Assembly (NCBI GenBank): GCA_017475875.1
Contig: JAFVET010000220.1
Span: 1-8,358, forward strand
Reading direction: 5' to 3'
DNA: 8,358 bases
From: Candidatus Methanomethylophilaceae archaeon
Lineage (GTDB): Archaea > Thermoplasmatota > Thermoplasmata > Methanomassiliicoccales > Methanomethylophilaceae
In this document: one piece after another, positions 5,366 through 8,358 of the stretch
Layout: every line of letters starts with the position of its first letter
How positions within the stretch are numbered: the first letter of the stretch is position 1
Notes under the pieces: model-generated
What the model was told of the DNA's origin: nothing
What the model saw: only the letters and a program-made list of their open reading frames with translations
Databases searched by the model: none
Translations under genes and position numbers: made by a program

Positions 5366-6436
5366 ATGAAAGGACAATCTGTTGCCGACAACACGGCGGA
5401 CGCCATCGACATGGAGATGGTAGAGAAGAAGGCCGTCCTGTCCATGGGCGGGCCCGTGAGGCTTCCCGAGGGGTTCGAGATCCCCTTCAAGGTATCGCAC
5501 TCCACAGCAGGCCCTGGAGCCGGATTCGACACGGTCGCGATTAGGTTCGGGAGATACAGGGTCAAGAAGCCGATCTCCTACGATTCCGGGGAATTCGATC
5601 TCGTCGTGGACGGGGATGGCATCTTATCCCTCTTCAAGGACGGGGATCTGTTCCTGAAGGGGGTCGAGCTGATCCCGGTGATTAGGCATTGCCCGGATCA
5701 GGCGTTCTTCAACATCGATCCCAGATGCGAATACAGGTGCGCGTTCTGCTCTTCCCCCCGCCTCGGTGCGGACGAGGTCAAAGAGATGAGCGAGGCCAGG
5801 GTCCTAGAGTTGATAGGGGAGTCCCTGTCCCTTTACTCCTTCGATTCCGTGTCGTTCACCAGCGGGGTGGTGGGAGGCGTTGATGCGACAGTGGAGCGCA
5901 TGGCCGGTCTCGTCAGGGCCGTCCGCAGAGAGTATCCCGGCATTAGGATCGGCGTAGAGCCTTACGTCTCGTCCGAATCGCATCTGAGGCTTTTGAAGGA
6001 CGCCGGGGCCGACGAGATCAAGCTCAACCTGCAATGCGCCACGGACGAGATATTCGGGAGGGTCTGCCCGGACCTCGACCGCGGGAATATCTGGAGGATG
6101 CTGGAGGCAGCCGTCGGGATATTCGGCAGGGGAAACGTGACCTCGAACGTCATCTACGGGTTCGGAGAGACCGACCAGGATGTGTACGATGTCATGGAAA
6201 GGCTCTGCGGGATAGGCGTGATTCCCGGGCTTAGGGCCCTCCGCATCAATGGCATTAACCGCCAGTCCCTGGAGGAGTCTATGGGAAGGCTGGAGAAAGC
6301 CTCCTCAGACAGGATCATAGCCCTGGCCAGGAAGCAGAAGGAGGTCATGGCCAGACACTCGTTGGACACTCGGACCAGCAGGACAATGTGCCTCGAATGC
6401 GGATGCTGCGACATAGTTCCGTTCCGCGATATATGA
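5366..6436 (+). CDS. Radical SAM protein of unknown function
   Basis: The product is 356 residues with a classical radical SAM cluster motif, CEYRCAFC (Cys121, Cys125, Cys128), which would hold a 4Fe-4S cluster and S-adenosylmethionine. TSGVVGG follows (a position like the SAM-binding GGE region), then GIRIGVEPYVSSE and ADEIKLNLQCATDEIFGRV typical of the partial TIM barrel. The first 100 residues are an extra N-terminal domain (PVRLPEGFEIPFKVSHSTAG, then RYRVKKPISYDSGEFDLV) not found in all radical SAM enzymes. The C-terminus ends in CLECGCCDIVPF (Cys342, 345, 347, 348), possibly a second cluster or metal site. ATG 5366 fits the TATA spacing; the frame stays open upstream to a TTG at 5342. 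I could not assign a substrate; a methanogen cofactor or protein-modification role is only a guess. Confidence 0.85.
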   Translation: MKGQSVADNTADAIDMEMVEKKAVLSMGGPVRLPEGFEIPFKVSHSTAGPGAGFDTVAIRFGRYRVKKPISYDSGEFDLVVDGDGILSLFKDGDLFLKGVELIPVIRHCPDQAFFNIDPRCEYRCAFCSSPRLGADEVKEMSEARVLELIGESLSLYSFDSVSFTSGVVGGVDATVERMAGLVRAVRREYPGIRIGVEPYVSSESHLRLLKDAGADEIKLNLQCATDEIFGRVCPDLDRGNIWRMLEAAVGIFGRGNVTSNVIYGFGETDQDVYDVMERLCGIGVIPGLRALRINGINRQSLEESMGRLEKASSDRIIALARKQKEVMARHSLDTRTSRTMCLECGCCDIVPFRDI

Positions 6437-6441
6437 ACGGT

Positions 6442-6600
6442 TTAGGGTTCCTGTTGCCTGGATCCGCACACAGGGCATTCCGGGTCTTTGCCGAACTCGA
6501 TCTGGATCGTTCTTCCGCAGGAGAAGTCGAACGACGAGAACCTCCCGCGGAAAGGGTCTTCGCGGCCCGAGACGAGGCGGATCGGGGGTCCAGTGACCCC
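6442..6600 (-). pseudogene. C-terminal remnant of a ThiF/MoeB/HesA-type adenylyltransferase
   Basis: Read on the minus strand, the last 53 codons before a TAA (6442-6444) include IRLVSGREDPFRGRFSSFDF, then TIQIEFGKDPECPVCG. This matches the end of E1-like ThiF/MoeB/HesA proteins: a helix before the (K/R)L(V/L)(T/S)G turn, P-x-x-G-R-x-x-x-F-D, and the DP-x-CPVCG zinc-binding pair. Upstream of IRLVSG the match stops abruptly at about 6580, a TGA follows in frame at 6634-6636, and none of the three minus frames up to 6900 shows the Rossmann fold or catalytic Cys region. The rest of the gene has been lost. The remnant starts directly after the radical SAM gene (5 bases, convergent). Family assignment is from motif recall. 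Confidence 0.6.
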
Positions 6601-6658
6601 TAAGCCATGGCCAGACGGTTGAAGGGGAAAGTTTCAGTGACACCCCAGGGTCACTGAA
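6585..6658. repeat. Pair of hairpins built on a CAGTGACCC motif
   Basis: Two inverted repeats lie 32 bases apart: GGGGTC-CAGT-GACCCC (6585-6600) and TTCAGTGAC / GTCACTGAA with an 8-base spacer (6633-6658). CAGTGAC occurs at 6591-6597 and 6635-6641 and in inverted form at 6650-6656. They sit exactly at the broken end of the ThiF-type remnant, so they may be recombination or element-end sequences. They could also be operator or terminator structures. Confidence 0.45.
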
Positions 6659-6898
6659 TCTTCAACGAGGAGCCGTGCTCGACGAGGACGAGACGCCATC
6701 CCCGTATCGACATCGAGAAGCAGTATCGACGGCGCCGAAGGGATTCCCGGGCAGAGCGTCCGTCCTCGAGGGGCCAGCGACGGGAGGATGCGGCTGCGCG
6801 GACGAGACATGATGGCGGAGGGGCGTCTGCCGATCGCGGCGATGAGGCGGCCCGCAGGATTCAATATCGGACAGCGCATCGTCGACGCGGAATGATCT
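6659..6898. other. Stretch without a recognisable gene before the ribokinase
   Basis: I translated all three minus frames and read the plus frames. None resembles a known family. A minus frame is open from 6948 to 6634, but most of it reads as random GC-rich sequence and its upstream part overlaps the ribokinase start. A weak TATA-like AGGATTCAATATC (6856-6868) lies about 35 bases before the ribokinase ATG and could serve as its promoter. The rest may be decayed sequence belonging to the lost ThiF-type gene. Confidence 0.4.
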
Positions 6899-7783
6899 AT
6901 GGCTACGAGACGCGGAGTTCTGGTCGTCGGAAGCTCGAATGTGGACACAGTGATCTATCTCGACAGGTTTTCCTCGCCCGGGGAGACCGTGCAGGCGACA
7001 GGGAAGATCGTCTCCTGCGGAGGAAAGGGGGCGAATCAGGCTGTCGCGGCCGCGAGAGCCGGCGCCGAGACGACGTTTGTCACCGCTCTCGGGGAGGACA
7101 GGGAGGGAAGGATGATCGAGGAGAGGCTCGCGAAAGAAGGGGTCTTCCTGTCCGTCGCCTGGAAGCGCGGAGACACCGGGCAGGCGTTCATCGAGGTGGA
7201 CGGCCGCTCCGAGAACCGCATCGCCGTCATAGGGGGAGCCAACATGATGCTGTCACCGGCGGATGTCGAGAGCGCGTCCGATGCGGTCGCGGGATGCGTC
7301 GTCGTCCTGCAGAACGAGATCCCATCCGAGACCGACACCGCCGTCATGAGGATGGCCTCCGAGCACGGAGCCGAGACCGTGTACAACCCTGCCCCGTTCA
7401 GGCCGGTCGACGACCGCATGATCGGGATGTCGGATTACCTCGTTCTGAACAGGTCGGAGTTCCGGTCCCTCGCAGGGACGGACGATGTCGAGGAGGGATG
7501 CGGGTTCCTGGTCTCGAGAGGGGCAGGGACTGTGGTGGTCACGCTGGGGAAGGACGGATGCTTCTACTCCGACGGGGACCGCGGCCGCATGGTGCCGGCC
7601 CACAGGGTCGACGCGGTGGACGCCTCCGGAGCTGGAGACACCTTCGTAGGATATCTCGCCGCTCTCCTGTCCGAGGGAGCCTCCGTCGAGGAGTCCGTGC
7701 GCGTGGCCGTGAAGGCCGCCTCGCTGTCGTGCACCAGGAAGGGGGCCATGGACGGCATCCCGCGCATCGGGGACGTCGCCTGA
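6899..7783 (+). CDS. rbsK: Ribokinase-like PfkB-family sugar kinase
   Basis: The product is 294 residues, close to the ribokinase norm. It has the N-terminal VVGSSNVDTVIYLDRF strand, the first PfkB signature GGKGANQAVAAARAG (41-55), and FVTALGEDREG. NPAP, the LNRSEF segment (N-x-x-E type position that binds Mg/phosphate) and VVTLGKDG follow. The second signature is DASGAGDTFVGYLAALL, with the anion-hole GAGD at 244-247 and Asp247 as catalytic base. The family transfers phosphate from ATP to ribose or related sugars and nucleosides. The GGKGANQ motif favours a ribokinase over fructose or adenosine kinases, but the substrate is not proven. ATG 6899 gives the expected N-terminus; only a weak GCGGA precedes it. 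The gene looks intact despite decayed neighbours and converges on the Sel1 fragment. Confidence 0.88.
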   Translation: MATRRGVLVVGSSNVDTVIYLDRFSSPGETVQATGKIVSCGGKGANQAVAAARAGAETTFVTALGEDREGRMIEERLAKEGVFLSVAWKRGDTGQAFIEVDGRSENRIAVIGGANMMLSPADVESASDAVAGCVVVLQNEIPSETDTAVMRMASEHGAETVYNPAPFRPVDDRMIGMSDYLVLNRSEFRSLAGTDDVEEGCGFLVSRGAGTVVVTLGKDGCFYSDGDRGRMVPAHRVDAVDASGAGDTFVGYLAALLSEGASVEESVRVAVKAASLSCTRKGAMDGIPRIGDVA

Positions 7784-8042
7784 GGCCACCTCGGAGAGCC
7801 TTCAGCGCCACTATGGCGTCCTCGAAGCCCTGGTCGGCGGACAGCTTGAACCATCTAGCGGCCTCCTCGTAGGACTGCGGGACTCCCTTCCCGCGGTTGT
7901 ACATGACGCCGAGGTTGCACTGGGCCCTGGCGTCGTTCCTGTCCGAGGCCATCCGGACGCCGTCGCCGGTCTCGTAGAGGAATCCTAGGTTGCATATCGT
8001 CAAGGTGCTTCCCTGCTCCGCCGCGAGAGAGTACCATCTATA
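7784..8042 (-). pseudogene. Sel1-repeat protein fragment, 5' end removed by IS630 insertion
   Basis: The minus frame reads RWYSLAAEQGSTLTICNLGF, LYETGDGV, RMASDRNDARAQCNLGVMYN, RGKGVPQSYEEAARWFKLSA and DQGFEDA in succession. These are Sel1-like (TPR-type) repeats used for protein-protein contacts. The reading frame is coherent up to about 8040, where the IS630-family element begins, so the N-terminal part is missing here. The distance between the two NLG..Y positions is 25 residues instead of about 36, which indicates that roughly 11 residues were deleted in frame after GDGV. No stop occurs near the apparent end (VALKALRGG, about 7785); the frame stays open antisense to the ribokinase down to 7539, probably by chance. 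The fragment is most likely non-functional. Confidence 0.7.
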
Positions 8043-8358
8043 GTCACGAACCTAACTTTTTAGAATCATGATCGATTAAAAAGGTCTTCATCCAACCATC
8101 CAGGTAGCTTGTCTTGCTCGTCTCCTCCATGAAACTCTCTCTTACGACATCGATCAGCTGATGTCTTTCCAGGATGAACATGCTGGATACCACGCGTTTC
8201 ATCGATTTCCAGACCAGCTTGATGGGGTTGAACTGGGGACGGTACGGAGGCAGATATACGAAACGGACGTCCGATTCCTCGGCGTGCCCTAGCACCGCTT
8301 TGAGGTGGTGAACCGGGCCGTCGTCCGGCATCGGCACGACCTTCCTGGACCCGTTCAC
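8041..8358 (-). mobile_element. IS630-family insertion element, right end (partial)
   Basis: The Sel1 reading frame ends at 8039-8042, TATA, and the transposase tail begins at once, which places the element boundary here. IS630-family elements insert at TA and duplicate it, and TA is present at this point. The other end and terminal inverted repeat are outside the window, so the exact border is inferred. Confidence 0.7.
8044..8358 (-). CDS. IS630-family transposase, C-terminal part (runs off window)
   Basis: The visible 104 codons contain the end of the DDE domain: VVPMPDDGPVHHLKAV, which corresponds to the second catalytic Asp of the D-N-x-x-(I/V)-H-H line, and then VRFVYLPPYRPQFNPIKLVW followed by KSMKR. 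In IS630/Tc1-type transposases the last line reads LPPYSP-x-LNPIE-x-VW, with Glu as the third catalytic residue. Here Lys (codon AAG) stands in its place, one base from GAG. The N-terminal helix-turn-helix and first Asp lie beyond base 8358. The gene ends at TGA 8044-8046, a few bases from the presumed element boundary. The family call is secure; activity is doubtful. Confidence 0.85.
   Translation of the reverse strand: MNGSRKVVPMPDDGPVHHLKAVLGHAEESDVRFVYLPPYRPQFNPIKLVWKSMKRVVSSMFILERHQLIDVVRESFMEETSKTSYLDGWMKTFLIDHDSKKLGS

Noticed and set aside
5293..5565. N-terminal extension of the PLP enzyme frame up to 5565
   Set aside because: It would overlap the start of the divergent radical SAM gene and both promoters, and homologues begin near the MTQKDSDYGF segment.
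6607..6657. Mini frame MARRLKGKVSVTPQGH on the plus strand
   Set aside because: Only 16 codons, no ribosome binding site, and most of it is the inverted repeat at 6633-6658; a chance frame is more likely.
6892..7872. Plus-strand frame of 326 codons overlapping the ribokinase
   Set aside because: Extremely Arg- and Gly-rich, an out-of-frame shadow of the GC-rich ribokinase gene, whose own frame carries all the PfkB motifs.

Overview
The window looks like an archaeal chromosome, most probably a methanogen of the Methanomassiliicoccales (Thermoplasmata) or a close relative. Three things point there. The left end carries the archaeal L7Ae-S28e-L24e ribosomal protein cluster. There is a methanogenesis marker protein 8 (DUF2099) gene. 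A ThiI-type gene carries one in-frame UAG, whereas every confidently called gene with a visible end stops at TGA or TAA. The last point is what an organism that reads UAG as pyrrolysine would show. Promoters are AT-rich TATA-like boxes in an otherwise GC-rich sequence, with leaderless or GGTGA-type starts.

Layout. 1-866 (minus): rpl7ae, rps28e and rpl24e (cut by the window edge) form a tight operon. The rpl7ae leader contains a kink-turn-like hairpin next to the ribosome binding site, a plausible site for L7Ae feedback. 867-1616: about 750 bases without a confident gene; one possible small protein and two palindromic elements. 1617-2495 (minus): methanogenesis marker 8. 2554-4057 (plus): a two-gene unit resembling a split tRNA 4-thiouridine synthetase, with THUMP plus a decayed PP-loop domain in the first protein, and an intact PP-loop plus CxxC domain with the UAG codon in the second. 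4105-5292 (minus): a PLP enzyme of the cystathionine gamma-synthase/lyase family. 5366-6436 (plus): a radical SAM enzyme divergent from it, sharing a short AT-rich promoter region.

The right third is a decayed, mobile-element-affected area. It holds a C-terminal remnant of a ThiF/MoeB/HesA-type protein (6442-6600), inverted repeats at its broken end, an intact ribokinase-like PfkB gene (6899-7783), and a Sel1-repeat gene fragment cut by an IS630-family element (8041 to the window end). The visible part of that transposase has Lys where the family has its catalytic Glu.

How the genes may work together: the THUMP/PP-loop pair would act on tRNA sulfur chemistry, and the neighbouring Cys/Met-type PLP enzyme also handles sulfur compounds, so 2554-5292 may be loosely a sulfur-metabolism neighbourhood. 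That link is inference from proximity. The strongest observation is the UAG codon inside the PP-loop gene.
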